Notes under the pieces: generated by a model | Databases searched by the model: none | Seen by the model: the letters and a program-made list of their open reading frames with translations, nothing else | Told to the model about the DNA's origin: nothing | Shown here: one piece after another, positions 8,117 to 17,480 of the stretch | Layout of the letters: every line of letters starts with the position of its first letter | How positions within the stretch are numbered: the stretch's first letter is position 1 | DNA from: Lonsdalea iberica | Lineage (GTDB): Bacteria > Pseudomonadota > Gammaproteobacteria > Enterobacterales > Enterobacteriaceae | DNA length: 35,648 nucleotides | NCBI RefSeq assembly: GCF_002111585.1 | Contig: NZ_LUTP01000032.1 | Location: 1-35,648 of the forward strand | Direction of reading: 5' to 3' | Translations under genes and position numbers: made by a program

Positions 8117-8450
8117 AACAAATCCTATTTTTACAATGTCAGATAAGACGTTCCTCGCAAAGAGTAAATCTGGGCTACCTTAAGTGATATAAGCTCTAAC
8201 CCTGCTTTTAATATCTAATAACGAGACATATCGAATGCCAGGAAAATAGCTTAATACCGCAGAACGCACAGTCTCGTTAATAGGGGAGTATGATTGTGGT
8301 CATGACGCCGCACGTCATTCGTATAGGGTTCTATGAAGGACAAAAATAACGAGGTGGGTGAATATAGGGGCAAAACAGGCGTTAGGGCATCGTTGAACCG
8401 CCGCCTCCACCGACGATTAATAATCGGAGAGGGGGCGGGAAGAGCGAGCG
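8117..8450. other. AT-rich intergenic stretch between the effector-like gene and add
   Basis: I find no coding region. It must hold the promoter of the minus-strand effector-like gene. No full hrp box was found, only a GGAACG half-site (minus strand, 8149-8154) without a CCAC partner at the right distance. Next to the add stop lies an imperfect hairpin at 8401-8438. Confidence 0.5.
8401..8438 (-). terminator. Long imperfect hairpin downstream of add
   Basis: CCGCCTCCACCGACGATTA pairs with TAATCGGAGAGGGGGCGG around one base, with a few mismatches, a dozen bases beyond the add stop on the minus strand. There is no T-run, so it may stabilise the mRNA 3' end rather than terminate. Confidence 0.4.
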
Positions 8451-9464
8451 TTATGCCGCGCGCTGTTTCGCTTTTTGGCGCAATTGCTCTTTTTCCTGTT
8501 CGCCAATGAAGGCGACGGTCAAGCCGTTTTCCTGAGCCTGATGGATATCTTCTTGCGTCAAGCCCGCCTGCGGCGCGGCGACATTGTACTCGTGCTCGAT
8601 TTCAATCCCCTGTACGGCCGGGTCGTCGGTATTGATCGTCGCCAGCAAACCGTAGCGTAGGAAGTGCACCAACGGGTGGGCGAGCAGAGAGTGGACGGTG
8701 CTGGTCTGGATATTAGACGTCAGGCAGGACTCTACGCCAATCTGGTGCTCCGCCATATACTCCATCAGCTTACGATCGACGATCGCTGCAACGCCATGGC
8801 CGATGCGCTCCGCGCCCAGCTGGTTAATCGCCTGCCAGATGCTTTCCGTACCCGCGGCTTCACCCGCATGCACGCTGATATGCCAGCCGGCATCTCGCGC
8901 CTGACGGAAGTGGTCGGTAAACAGCTCCCCGGGATAACCCAACTCATCGCCCGCCAAATCCAACGCGGTGATATGGTCTTTGTGTGCAAGCAGTGAACTT
9001 AGCTCCTGCTGGCAAGCCTGAGTGCCGAAGGTGCGGCTCATAATCCCCATGAGACGAATCATGACCTTGTCATCATTGTCCCGGCAGCCTGCATGGATGC
9101 CGTCGATGACCGCTTCAACCACGCCTTCCAGCGGAAGCTGATAGGCCTGCGCCATGTAGTAAGGGGAAAAACGTAGCTCGGCGTAGTCCAACCCTGCGCG
9201 GATTGCATCCTCAACGTTTTCGTAGGCCACGCGACGACAAGCGTCCAAAGAACCCAGCACGTTCACCCCCCAGTCAAGCTTCTTCAGAAAGCTGAGCAGG
9301 TCCGGCTCGTTATCGACAATCTGCACATGAGGACGCAGCGACTCCAGGTCCTGTCCCGGTAACGCGATATTGAATTGGCGACCCAACTCAAGAATGGTCT
9401 GAGGACGGATATTACCATCCAGGTGGCGGTGGATATCTGTTAATGGGATGTGCGGATCAATCAT
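8451..9464 (-). CDS. add: Adenosine deaminase
   Basis: Converts adenosine and deoxyadenosine to inosine and deoxyinosine in purine salvage; a cytoplasmic zinc enzyme. It has 337 aa, close to the 333 aa of E. coli Add. All metal and catalytic residues are visible: His12 and His14 in DIHRHLDG, His199 and Glu202 in SVHAGEA, His223 in ERIGHG, and Asp280/Asp281 in NTDDP. The ATG at 9464 follows an AAAGAG ribosome site. It lies downstream of ydgA on the same strand, but a perfect hairpin and about 200 bp separate them, so it is probably transcribed from its own promoter. Confidence 0.97.
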   Translation of the reverse strand: MIDPHIPLTDIHRHLDGNIRPQTILELGRQFNIALPGQDLESLRPHVQIVDNEPDLLSFLKKLDWGVNVLGSLDACRRVAYENVEDAIRAGLDYAELRFSPYYMAQAYQLPLEGVVEAVIDGIHAGCRDNDDKVMIRLMGIMSRTFGTQACQQELSSLLAHKDHITALDLAGDELGYPGELFTDHFRQARDAGWHISVHAGEAAGTESIWQAINQLGAERIGHGVAAIVDRKLMEYMAEHQIGVESCLTSNIQTSTVHSLLAHPLVHFLRYGLLATINTDDPAVQGIEIEHEYNVAAPQAGLTQEDIHQAQENGLTVAFIGEQEKEQLRQKAKQRAA

Positions 9465-9506
9465 GTTTTACTCTTTATTAATGAAATCAATTAGTCAGTA
9501 AATAGC

Positions 9507-9534
9507 CGTTAGTATAAGAATAAACTCGGTCAAA
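9507..9534 (-). promoter_or_regulatory. Possible add promoter
   Basis: On the minus strand TTATACT at 9510-9516 (given on plus as AGTATAA) makes a fair -10 element about 45 bp upstream of the add ATG. A TGGCAA hexamer about 18 bp further upstream could be a weak -35. Confidence 0.3.
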
Positions 9535-9643
9535 TTGCCATTTATTCGCAGAAAAGTTCATGTCCAACGGTTACGAAATGACGGTGGAGAAAGGCCGTGT
9601 AGCAGGGTGTCTGGTCGCTAAAGGGCGGGTTGAGGGGGTAAGG

Positions 9644-9667
9644 GCAGGCACCCAGGGAGGTGCCTGC
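9644..9667 (-). terminator. Hairpin directly after ydgA
   Basis: Perfect 9-bp stem GCAGGCACC / GGTGCCTGC with a 6-base loop, 11 bases after the ydgA stop codon. The following bases are pyrimidine-rich (CCTTACCCCC on the minus strand) but not a T-run. Probable terminator or transcript-end stabiliser. Confidence 0.5.
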
Positions 9668-9678
9668 TAATTGCTGGT

Positions 9679-11214
9679 TTACTGTGCCTGCGGGGCAGGT
9701 GCAGGGACGGCTTGCGGCGCATCCTGAGCGGGGACGGAAATGTACGGCGCGATGAATTCCGCCAGCGTCAATTTGCGGCCGTTGAAGGTCACAGTGCCGT
9801 CGGCGTACTGCAGCGAACTGGTGATCGCATGGTCCTTGGTGACCGTCAGCTGGCTCATCTGGCCGACACCGGCAATCAGTTGCGCCTGCTGGCGGGCCAT
9901 AGCTTCAATCTGCTTTTTGTCGTTGTCGTTGGCCACTTTCGGACCGGTCTGGACGAACAGCTCCGTCAGCATATCCAACGGCAGATTGAGTTTCAGGTCC
10001 ACGTTCTTGATGGACTGACGAATAAGCGCTTCTTCGTCAGACACGCCGGTCATGGCGTTGTGATCTTTCTGCAGCGGATCGGTCAAATTCAGCGCCAGAT
10101 TAAAGTCGCTCTGTCCTTTGGCGTTTTTCCAAGTGAGCGGCGAGATGTGGATCTGTGGATTCCCTTTCAACAGCTGGGGCAAATTATGCAGCACGACCAT
10201 CGCCATTTGCTGTTGGTACTCGTCGGTCGTGATCGGTTCCGGGCTGGACATCAGCGACTGGAACTTGGCGCGATAGGCGTCTGAGAACTGCTTCAGCCCA
10301 TGACCATCGACGCCGGCGAAGCTGGCCTTCATGTTGACGGCACCCAGATTCTGGTCGCGCACGACGACGGAGGCGACATCGACACCCAGCTTCCCGGACA
10401 GATTCGCGTCGTCCGCATTGTTCTCGCTGGAGACGTTCACATCATTGATGGTCAGCCCATTTTCGTTTTCGACGTTCAGCGTCAGTTTCTTCAACGTAAT
10501 GTTGGCGTCACCGACATTGATGTCGAACTTACTTTTACGCGAGGTGGAGTCCAGCGCCAGATCTTGCAGCGTCAGCATTTCGTTCTGGCCCAGCTGGTTT
10601 TTCTTCTCGGTCGCCAGATTGGCGATGTTGCCCACAATGTGAGCCTGGCTGAGGTCGCTCGCGACGAACAGCTTGAGGTCGGAACCGCTGAAGTTTAGTT
10701 TCTGGTCCGGATTCTGGAAATCGATCGGCGCCAGATGAATATCGGAGTGGGTATCCCCACTGTAGGTGACGCGCGTTTCCGCGTTGATGAATGGAACGTC
10801 TTTAGTCAGTTCGAACAGCGGTGCGACGGCGTCGGTTTTCACCAGTTCGCTGTGCACAGAGGCCATCGACGGGATCAGGTTCAAGTGCTTGATTTGGGAC
10901 AGCGGGAATGGTCCGTGATACAGCGTCTCTTTAAAGACCACTTCCTGATTCTTATCCAGCACCTGATAGTCGCTGGCGGTGCCGTCGGACTGAAGCACAT
11001 AGGTCAGATTACTGCTGAACAGGCCGCGCTGGTAATCTCGGTAGCTGACCTTCAGTCCGGCGTTGGGATAGTTGGTTTTCAACTGGCTGTTGATGTTGTC
11101 TGTGAATTCACCAATATGCTTTTCGACCTGTTTGCCAGTAAACCAGGAAGCTCCTGTCCAAGCTACGCCTAGAGCAACGATGACCCCTACGGCCACGACT
11201 GTTTTTTTCGTCAC
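9679..11214 (-). CDS. ydgA: YdgA family protein (DUF945)
   Basis: Envelope protein of the YdgA/DUF945 family whose function is not settled. It has 511 aa, close to E. coli YdgA. It starts with an uncleaved-looking signal/anchor segment (TVVAVGVIVALGVAWTGASW, about residues 5-24), so most of the protein should face the periplasm. The body shows the family's long array of beta-rich segments. Characteristic pieces include VSYRDYQRGLFSS near residue 56 and a Pro/Ala/Gln-rich tail. Located between manA and add on the same strand, as in related genomes where ydgA neighbours manA. The ATG at 11214 is the only sensible start given the anchor. Confidence 0.92.
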   Translation of the reverse strand: MTKKTVVAVGVIVALGVAWTGASWFTGKQVEKHIGEFTDNINSQLKTNYPNAGLKVSYRDYQRGLFSSNLTYVLQSDGTASDYQVLDKNQEVVFKETLYHGPFPLSQIKHLNLIPSMASVHSELVKTDAVAPLFELTKDVPFINAETRVTYSGDTHSDIHLAPIDFQNPDQKLNFSGSDLKLFVASDLSQAHIVGNIANLATEKKNQLGQNEMLTLQDLALDSTSRKSKFDINVGDANITLKKLTLNVENENGLTINDVNVSSENNADDANLSGKLGVDVASVVVRDQNLGAVNMKASFAGVDGHGLKQFSDAYRAKFQSLMSSPEPITTDEYQQQMAMVVLHNLPQLLKGNPQIHISPLTWKNAKGQSDFNLALNLTDPLQKDHNAMTGVSDEEALIRQSIKNVDLKLNLPLDMLTELFVQTGPKVANDNDKKQIEAMARQQAQLIAGVGQMSQLTVTKDHAITSSLQYADGTVTFNGRKLTLAEFIAPYISVPAQDAPQAVPAPAPQAQ

Positions 11215-11244
11215 GCTTGTATCCTTTTTTATCTTGTGTAGTAC

Positions 11245-11275
11245 CGCCCCTCATCGGGGCGTCAGCATCATGCTG
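11245..11275 (-). terminator. Two small hairpins between manA and ydgA
   Basis: CGCCCC / GGGGCG (11245-11261) and CAGCAT / ATGCTG (11263-11275) lie just after the manA stop, on the same transcript strand. There is no T-run, so attenuation or mRNA processing rather than full termination is possible. Confidence 0.3.
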
Positions 11276-11283
11276 TTTAAAGT

Positions 11284-12453
11284 CTAGTTATAAACGCGGG
11301 CAATGCGACCCGTACCGTGAATCTGCACGGGAGATTCATCAGCGCCGATAAAGCAGGACTCTCCCGGCTGCAACGTAATCCGCTGTTGAGCTTTTTCCGC
11401 GGTGGCTTCTCCGCTGACGCAGAAAAGAATAGCAGCACTCTCCTGAGTCAGCACCTGCGGCTCGGCGGTGAGATCGTGAAGGGAGAAAGCAAAATCGTCA
11501 ACCGGCACGGAGAAGGTCAGCGTCTTATCGCCGACGACGGGCTTCGTCAACAGTGTTTCCGCCGGCTTGGGCTCAAACTGCACGTTAGACAACAGTTCGG
11601 GAATATCGATGTATTTCGGCGTCAGACCGGCGCGCAGAACGTTGTCTGAATTGGCCATGACTTCCAGCGCGACGCCATTCAGATAGGCGTGAGGCGTTTC
11701 CGCCGTCAAAAACATGGCTTCTCCCGGCTGTAACGTGACGACGTTCATCAGAAGAGGCGAGAACAGCCCGTTATCGTCCGGATAGAAGCGGGTGATGTTG
11801 CGGATGGTCGCCCAAGGCTCGCCGTCGCGGCTGTTAAGCGCGGCTTTGAGGGTCGCGATAGCGGTGTCTTTCTGCTCTCCGCTCATTTCGAGCAGGTTGG
11901 CGAACAGCATCGACAGGCTCTGGCGGTCAGGCTGTTGCAAAAAGGCGGCGATGGACGGATGCGCACCCGCCAGCGGCTGCAACAGCTCGGCGATTTCTTC
12001 AAGTTTACGGAATCCGTTGATGGCGCTGAACGGCGTGAGTGCAAAGACCAGTTCCGGCTTGTGATTGGCGTCTTTATAGTTACGTTCCGCCGCGGTGACG
12101 GGAATGTCCGCCGCATTTTCACGGGCGAAACCTTCCTCGGCGGCGCTTTTGCTGGGATGAACCTGAATGGACAACGGCTGATCGGCGCATAACACTTTAA
12201 ACAGGAACGGCAACTCGCCAAAACGCTGTGCAATGCGCTGGCCCAGATAACGCTCCGGGTCGGCGGTGATGATATCCCGCAGGCTGACCTGCTGCCCCTG
12301 ATTGTCAACTAACAGGGAGCTGCTGCTGGGGTGAGCCCCCATCCACAGTTCCGCCATCGGACGATTGTCGGGATTTTCCATGCCGTACAGCTCGGTCAAT
12401 GCGCTTGGGCTGCCCCAGGCATAATGCTGAACACGGTTAAGCATTTTCTGCAT
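11284..12453 (-). CDS. manA: Mannose-6-phosphate isomerase, class I
   Basis: Interconverts mannose-6-phosphate and fructose-6-phosphate; needed for mannose use and for GDP-mannose supply to polysaccharides. It is a cytoplasmic zinc enzyme of 389 aa, two residues shorter than the E. coli protein. The four zinc ligands keep E. coli numbering: Gln97 and His99 in SIQVHPSK, Glu134 in HKPELVFAL, and His255 in AETPHAYL. The start MQKMLNRVQHYAWGSP matches the family and has an AGGAT ribosome site. It is divergent from fumC across a 178-bp gap. In E. coli fumA lies between manA and fumC; here fumA is absent from this position. Confidence 0.97.
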   Translation of the reverse strand: MQKMLNRVQHYAWGSPSALTELYGMENPDNRPMAELWMGAHPSSSSLLVDNQGQQVSLRDIITADPERYLGQRIAQRFGELPFLFKVLCADQPLSIQVHPSKSAAEEGFARENAADIPVTAAERNYKDANHKPELVFALTPFSAINGFRKLEEIAELLQPLAGAHPSIAAFLQQPDRQSLSMLFANLLEMSGEQKDTAIATLKAALNSRDGEPWATIRNITRFYPDDNGLFSPLLMNVVTLQPGEAMFLTAETPHAYLNGVALEVMANSDNVLRAGLTPKYIDIPELLSNVQFEPKPAETLLTKPVVGDKTLTFSVPVDDFAFSLHDLTAEPQVLTQESAAILFCVSGEATAEKAQQRITLQPGESCFIGADESPVQIHGTGRIARVYN

Positions 12454-12631
12454 AACGGGATCCTAGTGTTATTGGTGATTTCACGTTGTGAACTAAGGGT
12501 TAAAGACACAGGGGACGGGTGATGATCCAGAACCTCGATTCCCATCATGGTAATGCTTTATTCGTGACGATACCATAACGACAAGTACCTCAATTATCCG
12601 AAAATAAACGCATCTTCTAAGGAGATAGGTC
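12454..12631. promoter_or_regulatory. Divergent promoter region of manA and fumC
   Basis: The 178-bp gap must hold both promoters. I see a clear AAGGAG ribosome site for fumC (12619-12624) and AT-rich stretches at 12587-12612, but no hexamer pair good enough to name. E. coli fumC is under SoxRS control; a soxbox could not be assigned by eye. Confidence 0.4.
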
Positions 12632-14029
12632 ATGTCCGATATTCGTGTTGAGAAAGACTCTATGGGACCGGTTGATGTACCCGCCGACAGGCTGTGGGGA
12701 GCGCAGACCCAGCGTTCACTGGAACATTTTCGTATTTCAGAAGAGAAAATGCCCCGTGCGCTGATCCATGCGCTCGCGCAGACCAAGCGTGCGGCGGCGA
12801 AAGTGAATCTCGATCTGGGATTATTGCCACAAGACCGCGGCGACGCGATCATCAAGGCGGCGGATGAGGTACTCGCGGGGCAACATCCGCACGAGTTCCC
12901 GCTGGCGATCTGGCAGACCGGTTCCGGAACCCAGAGCAATATGAACATAAATGAAGTGCTCGCGAACCGCGCCAGCGAGCTGCTGGGGGGAGGACGCGGC
13001 AATGAACGCCTGGTTCACCCCAATGACGATGTGAATAAGAGCCAGAGTTCCAACGATGTTTTCCCGACGGCGATGCATGTCGCCGCCGTGACCGCCGTGA
13101 TCGAGCATCTTCTCCCCGAATTGAAAACGCTGCAGCAAACGCTTTCGACCAAAGCGGTGCAATACCATGACGTCGTCAAGATCGGCCGTACCCATCTGCA
13201 GGACGCTACGCCGTTGACGCTGGGGCAGGAGATCTCCGGTTGGTTGGTCATGTTGGAGCACAGTCAGCGACACATCGAACATACTATCCCACATCTGTCC
13301 GAGCTGGCTTTGGGGGGCACCGCCGTTGGGACCGGGCTGAACACGCATCCGGAATATGCGGTGCGGGTTGCGGCGGAATTGGCGTCTCTGACCGGCCTGC
13401 CGTTCGTGACTGCGCCCAGCAAGTTTGAAGCGCTGGGCACCTGCGACGCGCTAGTGCAGGGACACGGCGCGCTGAAGGGATTAGCGGCGTCATTAATGAA
13501 GATCGCCAACGATGTTCGCTGGCTGGCCTCCGGACCGCGCTGCGGCATCGGCGAATTAAGCATTCCTGAGAACGAACCGGGCAGTTCCATCATGCCGGGC
13601 AAGGTGAATCCGACACAGTGCGAAGCGATGACGATGCTGTGCTGTCAGGTGCTGGGCAACGATGTCGCGGTAAACATCGGCGGCGCTTCCGGCAACTTCG
13701 AGCTGAACGTGTATCGGCCCATGATTATCCATAACTTCTTGCAGTCTGTGCGGTTGCTGGCGGACGGTATCAAGAGCTTCAATGAGCATTGCGCCGTCGG
13801 TATCGAACCCAATCGCCCGCGTATCGAACAGTTGCTCAATGATTCGCTGATGCTGGTGACCGCCTTGAATCCGCATATTGGCTACGATAAATCTGCGGAA
13901 ATCGCGAAGAAAGCGCATAAGGAAGGGCTGACGCTGAAAGCCTCGGCCCTGAAACTGGGCTATCTGACATCCGAGCAGTTCGATGAGTGGGTTCGCCCGG
14001 AGGACATGGTAGGAAGCCTGAAGCGCTAA
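12632..14029 (+). CDS. fumC: Class II fumarate hydratase
   Basis: Reversible hydration of fumarate to malate in the citric acid cycle by the iron-free, oxidant-stable isoenzyme. It has 465 aa, against 467 in E. coli. The superfamily signature [11 protein letters not shown] is at 317-327, the catalytic-histidine segment [10 protein letters not shown] near 187-196, and the substrate loop [13 protein letters not shown] near 98-110. The ATG at 12632 has a strong AAGGAG site. The gene runs convergently into tus, and the two stop codons overlap (TAA at 14027-14029 and TAG at 14028-14026 on the other strand), leaving no intergenic terminator. Confidence 0.97.
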   Translation: MSDIRVEKDSMGPVDVPADRLWGAQTQRSLEHFRISEEKMPRALIHALAQTKRAAAKVNLDLGLLPQDRGDAIIKAADEVLAGQHPHEFPLAIWQTGSGTQSNMNINEVLANRASELLGGGRGNERLVHPNDDVNKSQSSNDVFPTAMHVAAVTAVIEHLLPELKTLQQTLSTKAVQYHDVVKIGRTHLQDATPLTLGQEISGWLVMLEHSQRHIEHTIPHLSELALGGTAVGTGLNTHPEYAVRVAAELASLTGLPFVTAPSKFEALGTCDALVQGHGALKGLAASLMKIANDVRWLASGPRCGIGELSIPENEPGSSIMPGKVNPTQCEAMTMLCCQVLGNDVAVNIGGASGNFELNVYRPMIIHNFLQSVRLLADGIKSFNEHCAVGIEPNRPRIEQLLNDSLMLVTALNPHIGYDKSAEIAKKAHKEGLTLKASALKLGYLTSEQFDEWVRPEDMVGSLKR

Positions 14030-14961
14030 GCGTTTTCGTCGGTGTACAGGTGAAGTCGCGGGATCAGCAGCCGCAACGGATGGGCTTTAGGTTTGTGCTT
14101 GTGTTTAATGCTGTCGGCATCATAATCCTTCAGCTCTCCCAGAATGGGCGCTGATGCGCCGTCGCTCTGACGACACAGGACGATGAGCGGTGAAGGGCAG
14201 GGGTACTGCACCTGTTTTTGCTGCTCCTGATACCAGGCTCGCGCAATCGGCTGAACTTTCACCGGCCTTTTGATCTTCAGTAACGCCTGCTCCGGCAGGC
14301 GTTTGACATCAGATATCTCCTGCTCCAGCAGCGAGGCCCATTGTTCCTGACTATAAGGCGCAACTGTGCGGCCTGACTGCTGGCTTTTCTCCAGCTGTTT
14401 CAGCACGTCGTCGCGCGTCACCCTCTTGATGATGTTTTTGTTAGCCCAGCCAAAACGGACGGATGCTGGATTGACGATCATCGGGATAGTGCGATAGGCG
14501 CTCAGCGTGATCAGCCCGCGGAGATGCGTATGCACGAAGTCAAATCGTTGTTCAGGCGCAAGTCCTGACTCGACGGTGATGATGTATTCCAGCGTCTTCT
14601 TCAGCGTGTTGATGTGTTCAATACGCTGCTCAGCCTCGAGAAACTCTGTGTCATTCACGGAGAAGCAAAGCGCGCCGGGCAGGCGAATGGCGGCTTTGCT
14701 GCTGATGTTTTCCGCATAATGATGGATAAACAGCCGCTGAAAATGTTGCAACGCCAGCTCGCGAGCGGCTTCGCTCTCCGACGGCGTCACCGCAATCTGT
14801 GTGATCGGGTCGTGCTCATGGCCTTTTTCGATCTCAGGGAGCGTGAATACGCGGGCGGCGGCGAGCTTAAGCTGTGAAAACTGCTGCTGCATTTCCCGGA
14901 GTTCTTTCTCCAGCTCGATAAAGTGCTGATTCATCCGTTCGATCAAGTCGTAGGCGGCCAT
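14026..14961 (-). CDS. tus: Tus, replication terminus site-binding protein
   Basis: Monomeric DNA-binding protein that sits on Ter sites and blocks the replicative helicase from one side. It has 311 aa, against 309 in E. coli. The N-terminal [18 protein letters not shown] and the central [12 protein letters not shown] and [11 protein letters not shown] stretches are typical of enterobacterial Tus. A histidine at residue 144 (FVHTH) has the same number as the E. coli residue that pins the flipped cytosine in the locked complex. That equivalence is judged from numbering only. A Ter site lies 7 bp upstream of the start codon, the arrangement that in E. coli lets Tus repress its own gene. The 3' end overlaps fumC. 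Confidence 0.96.
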   Translation of the reverse strand: MAAYDLIERMNQHFIELEKELREMQQQFSQLKLAAARVFTLPEIEKGHEHDPITQIAVTPSESEAARELALQHFQRLFIHHYAENISSKAAIRLPGALCFSVNDTEFLEAEQRIEHINTLKKTLEYIITVESGLAPEQRFDFVHTHLRGLITLSAYRTIPMIVNPASVRFGWANKNIIKRVTRDDVLKQLEKSQQSGRTVAPYSQEQWASLLEQEISDVKRLPEQALLKIKRPVKVQPIARAWYQEQQKQVQYPCPSPLIVLCRQSDGASAPILGELKDYDADSIKHKHKPKAHPLRLLIPRLHLYTDENA

Positions 14962-14968
14962 GACATCC

Positions 14969-14991
14969 CTTTTAGTTACAACATGCTGCTA
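14969..14991 (-). other. Replication fork trap (Ter) site in the tus control region
   Basis: The minus strand carries ATGTTGTAACTAAA, identical to the 14-bp core of E. coli TerB, within a 23-bp Ter-length site that also keeps the G at position 6. It occupies the same place as TerB relative to tus. By the E. coli rule (block from the G6/C6 end), forks moving leftward in window coordinates are stopped and rightward forks pass. Confidence 0.88.
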
Positions 14992-15064
14992 GTTATAACC
15001 CAATTCCCCTGATGAGACAACCGTGTTTATGCCGTTAGCCTACCAGGGAAAAAGGGCGATGGGA

Positions 15065-16336
15065 TTAACGTTGCAGCGCTTTTAAGCGGAAGCTGATATA
15101 GAACGCCAGCAGCAACAGTGCGGCCAGGAATCCTACGACGCCTGGCCAGCCGAACTGATACCAGAAGAAACCGCCGGTGGTGCCAGCCAGGCTAGAGCCG
15201 AGATAGTAGAAGAAAAGATACATTGACGACGCCTGACCTTTCGCTCGATGCGCGCGCTGGCCGATCCAACTGCTTGCGACTGAATGCGAGGCGAAAAATC
15301 CTGCGGCAAACAGCATCATGCCTGCGAATACGAGGACCAGCGGCGAGAACAGCGTCAATATCAATCCGGTCAACATCAGCAAGACTGAGCCTGCCAAGAC
15401 CCGGCCGCGGCCGTATTTTGCCGTCATGGCGCCCGCGCGCGGCGAGCTGTAGCTCCCCGTCAGATAGACGACGGACAACAGGGCGACGACCGCCTGATTC
15501 ATATAATAAGGCGCGCCCAGCAGACGGTATCCAATGTAGTTGAACAGGGTGACGAAGGAGCCCATGAGCAGAAACCCTTCGACAAACAAGAGCGGCAATC
15601 CCGCGTCACGCCAGTGCAGGCGCACATTGATCCAGAGCGTTTTCGGCTTCAGCGAACCTGCGCGAAAATGGCGCGATTCAGGCAGCATGCGCCAGAACGC
15701 CAACGCGGCAAACAGGGCCACAATCCCCAGAACGAAAATCGCGACGCGCCAAGGGAAGAAATCCGTCAGTACCCCGGTAATCAAACGCCCACTCATGCCG
15801 CCTATTGAGTTGCCACTGATATACAGCCCCATCGAAAACGCGATGACGCTGGGATGAATTTCTTCGCTTAAATAACTCATGGCGACGGCGGCGACCCCGC
15901 TTAGCGACAGTCCCAGCAGCGCCCGCATGACCAGCACGCTTTGCCAGGTGGTCATGAAGCTACAGACCAGCGTACAGGCGGCGGCCAGCAACAGAGAGAC
16001 CACCATGACATTCTTGCGTCCGACGCTATCAGAGATGGGACCGGTAAAGAGCAGTCCAACGGCCAAGGTCACGGTCGAGACGGACAGCGAGAGGCTACTG
16101 GTCGCGGGCGAAATACCGAAATCTTGAGAAAGGATAGGGAGGATGGGCTGAACACAGTACAACAGAGCGAAGGTGGCGAGACCGGCGGAGAACAGCGCCA
16201 AAGTGACCCGCATAAAGGCCGGGGTGCCGCGTTTAATATAAGGTGTTTTGTAAATCGAAGGGGTGCTTTTAGGAAGAGGGTCTGCGTCATCAGTGACGGT
16301 GGACGCTATTCCTTGTGAAGACAGCGGGGTACTCAC
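15065..16336 (-). CDS. ynfM: YnfM-type MFS transporter
   Basis: Inner-membrane major facilitator superfamily carrier, 423 aa, with about 12 membrane segments starting near residue 43. The family loop between segments 2 and 3 reads GPISDSVGRKNVMV. It closely resembles E. coli YnfM, whose substrate is not established; the related branch includes arabinose efflux-type and drug exporters. The start is GTG at 16336 with AAGGAT upstream. The first 40 residues are a polar cytoplasmic tail. It is divergent from the LysR gene ynfL, the same pairing as in E. coli, so that regulator probably controls it. Confidence 0.92.
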   Translation of the reverse strand: MSTPLSSQGIASTVTDDADPLPKSTPSIYKTPYIKRGTPAFMRVTLALFSAGLATFALLYCVQPILPILSQDFGISPATSSLSLSVSTVTLAVGLLFTGPISDSVGRKNVMVVSLLLAAACTLVCSFMTTWQSVLVMRALLGLSLSGVAAVAMSYLSEEIHPSVIAFSMGLYISGNSIGGMSGRLITGVLTDFFPWRVAIFVLGIVALFAALAFWRMLPESRHFRAGSLKPKTLWINVRLHWRDAGLPLLFVEGFLLMGSFVTLFNYIGYRLLGAPYYMNQAVVALLSVVYLTGSYSSPRAGAMTAKYGRGRVLAGSVLLMLTGLILTLFSPLVLVFAGMMLFAAGFFASHSVASSWIGQRAHRAKGQASSMYLFFYYLGSSLAGTTGGFFWYQFGWPGVVGFLAALLLLAFYISFRLKALQR

Positions 16337-16409
16337 AATCGATCCTTATCTGGATAAGAGGGCAATATTGAAAACGGAGCGACGATCATAGAACTGCTAG
16401 ATTCTTTTG

Positions 16410-16436
16410 TATAATATATTAATCATCATGAATGAT
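16410..16436 (+). promoter_or_regulatory. Putative promoter and LysR-type site between ynfM and ynfL
   Basis: A perfect TATAAT (16410-16415) is a good -10 for ynfL. It is followed by an ATCAT-N5-ATGAT dyad (16422-16436), the sort of interrupted palindrome LysR proteins bind. No good -35 was seen. Assignment as the operator is inference. Confidence 0.35.
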
Positions 16437-16447
16437 AGTTTTAAAAT

Positions 16448-17386
16448 ATGAATATAGAGCTGCGTCACCTTCGTTATTTCATCGCCGTTGCGGAAGAACT
16501 GCATTTCGGGCGCGCCGCCGAAAAACTGCGTATTTCGCAACCGCCGCTGAGCCAGCAAATTCAGATTTTGGAAGAGCAGGTCGGTGCCCGGCTGCTGGAC
16601 CGCAATAATCGGACGGTCCGGCTGACCCCCGCCGGAGCGCAATTTCTGAAAGAAGCCTGGGCCATTATCAATCAGCTAAATCAGGCCGCCGATCGCGCCG
16701 CACGCATTCAGCGCGGAGAAGTGGGCGAGTTGAATATTGGTTTCACCTCGTCAGCGCCGTTCGTTAAGTCTGTCTCCCGCAGCCTGCTGCAATTCCGCCA
16801 ATCGTTCCCAGAAGTTCATATCCAGATGGTGGAAATCAACACTAAACAGCAGATTGAACCGCTGCTAAGCGGCAAACTGGATATTGGCGTCATGCGTAAC
16901 AACCCTCTGCCCGACACACTGCGTCATCAGGTATTGCTGCATGAACCCCTCGTGGCCGTCGTTCATCAGGAGCATCCGCTGGCGATGGCCCCGGAGGGGC
17001 GCATCAGCGTTCGCCAGCTCGCGCAGGAACCCTTCGTGTTTTTTGCCCGTGAAGTGGGAACGGCGATGTATGACGAAGTCATGACCTTGCTCAAGAACTA
17101 TGGCGTGAAACCCTACATCACGCAGGAAGTGGGAGAGGCGATGACCATCGTCGGTTTGGTGTCGTCCGGACTTGGGGTCTCACTGTTGCCGGCCTCATTC
17201 AGACGCATCAAGGTTGATGGGGTTAAATATTTGTCGTTACAGGAGAAAGACGCCATTAGCGAAATGTGGCTGGTCACGCATCAGCGACGGCCGATCAGCA
17301 CCGCCGCACAGACGCTGATTTCGCTGATGTTGAATCACTCCGGCTCAAATATGTGCGGTAAATCACATAACGAATCAAATAGTTGA
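16448..17386 (+). CDS. ynfL: YnfL-type LysR-family transcriptional regulator
   Basis: DNA-binding regulator of 312 aa. The N-terminal winged helix-turn-helix lies at about residues 1-60 (ELRHLRYFIAVAEELHFGRA, then ISQPPLSQQIQILEEQVGARL). An effector-binding domain follows from about residue 90. The position divergent from an MFS transporter gene is the classic arrangement for a regulator of efflux or uptake. It is orthologous in place and sequence to E. coli YnfL, for which no effector is established to my knowledge. The ATG at 16448 gives the canonical short LysR N-terminus, although no clear ribosome site precedes it. Confidence 0.9.
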   Translation: MNIELRHLRYFIAVAEELHFGRAAEKLRISQPPLSQQIQILEEQVGARLLDRNNRTVRLTPAGAQFLKEAWAIINQLNQAADRAARIQRGEVGELNIGFTSSAPFVKSVSRSLLQFRQSFPEVHIQMVEINTKQQIEPLLSGKLDIGVMRNNPLPDTLRHQVLLHEPLVAVVHQEHPLAMAPEGRISVRQLAQEPFVFFAREVGTAMYDEVMTLLKNYGVKPYITQEVGEAMTIVGLVSSGLGVSLLPASFRRIKVDGVKYLSLQEKDAISEMWLVTHQRRPISTAAQTLISLMLNHSGSNMCGKSHNESNS

Positions 17387-17423
17387 CGGCTTTTATGAAA
17401 AGCGACACCATGGCCGCAGTTTT

Positions 17424-17446
17424 TTATTTTGCAGTGTAAAAAATAA
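17424..17446. promoter_or_regulatory. Probable Mlc operator (autoregulation of mlc)
   Basis: TTATTTT-GCAGTGT-AAAATAA-type dyad with 7-bp arms over 23 bp, 35 bp upstream of the mlc start codon. It agrees well with known Mlc sites, which have TTATTTT and AATAAA-type arms around a GTG-containing centre. Mlc represses its own gene in E. coli, so an operator here is expected. Confidence 0.65.
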
Positions 17447-17480
17447 CAACATCGCATGATAAATCAGGAGTCGCTTCAGC

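Noticed and set aside
8117-8350. Possible hrp box (GGAACC-N15/16-CCACNNA) in front of the effector-like gene
   Set aside because: Half-sites exist on the minus strand (GGAACG at 8149-8154; an AGAACC near 8330 with CCAC much further on), but none has both halves at the required spacing.
16401-16430. A dif-like AT-rich stretch near ynfL
   Set aside because: It lacks the conserved dif halves; it is better explained as the ynfL promoter with TATAAT.
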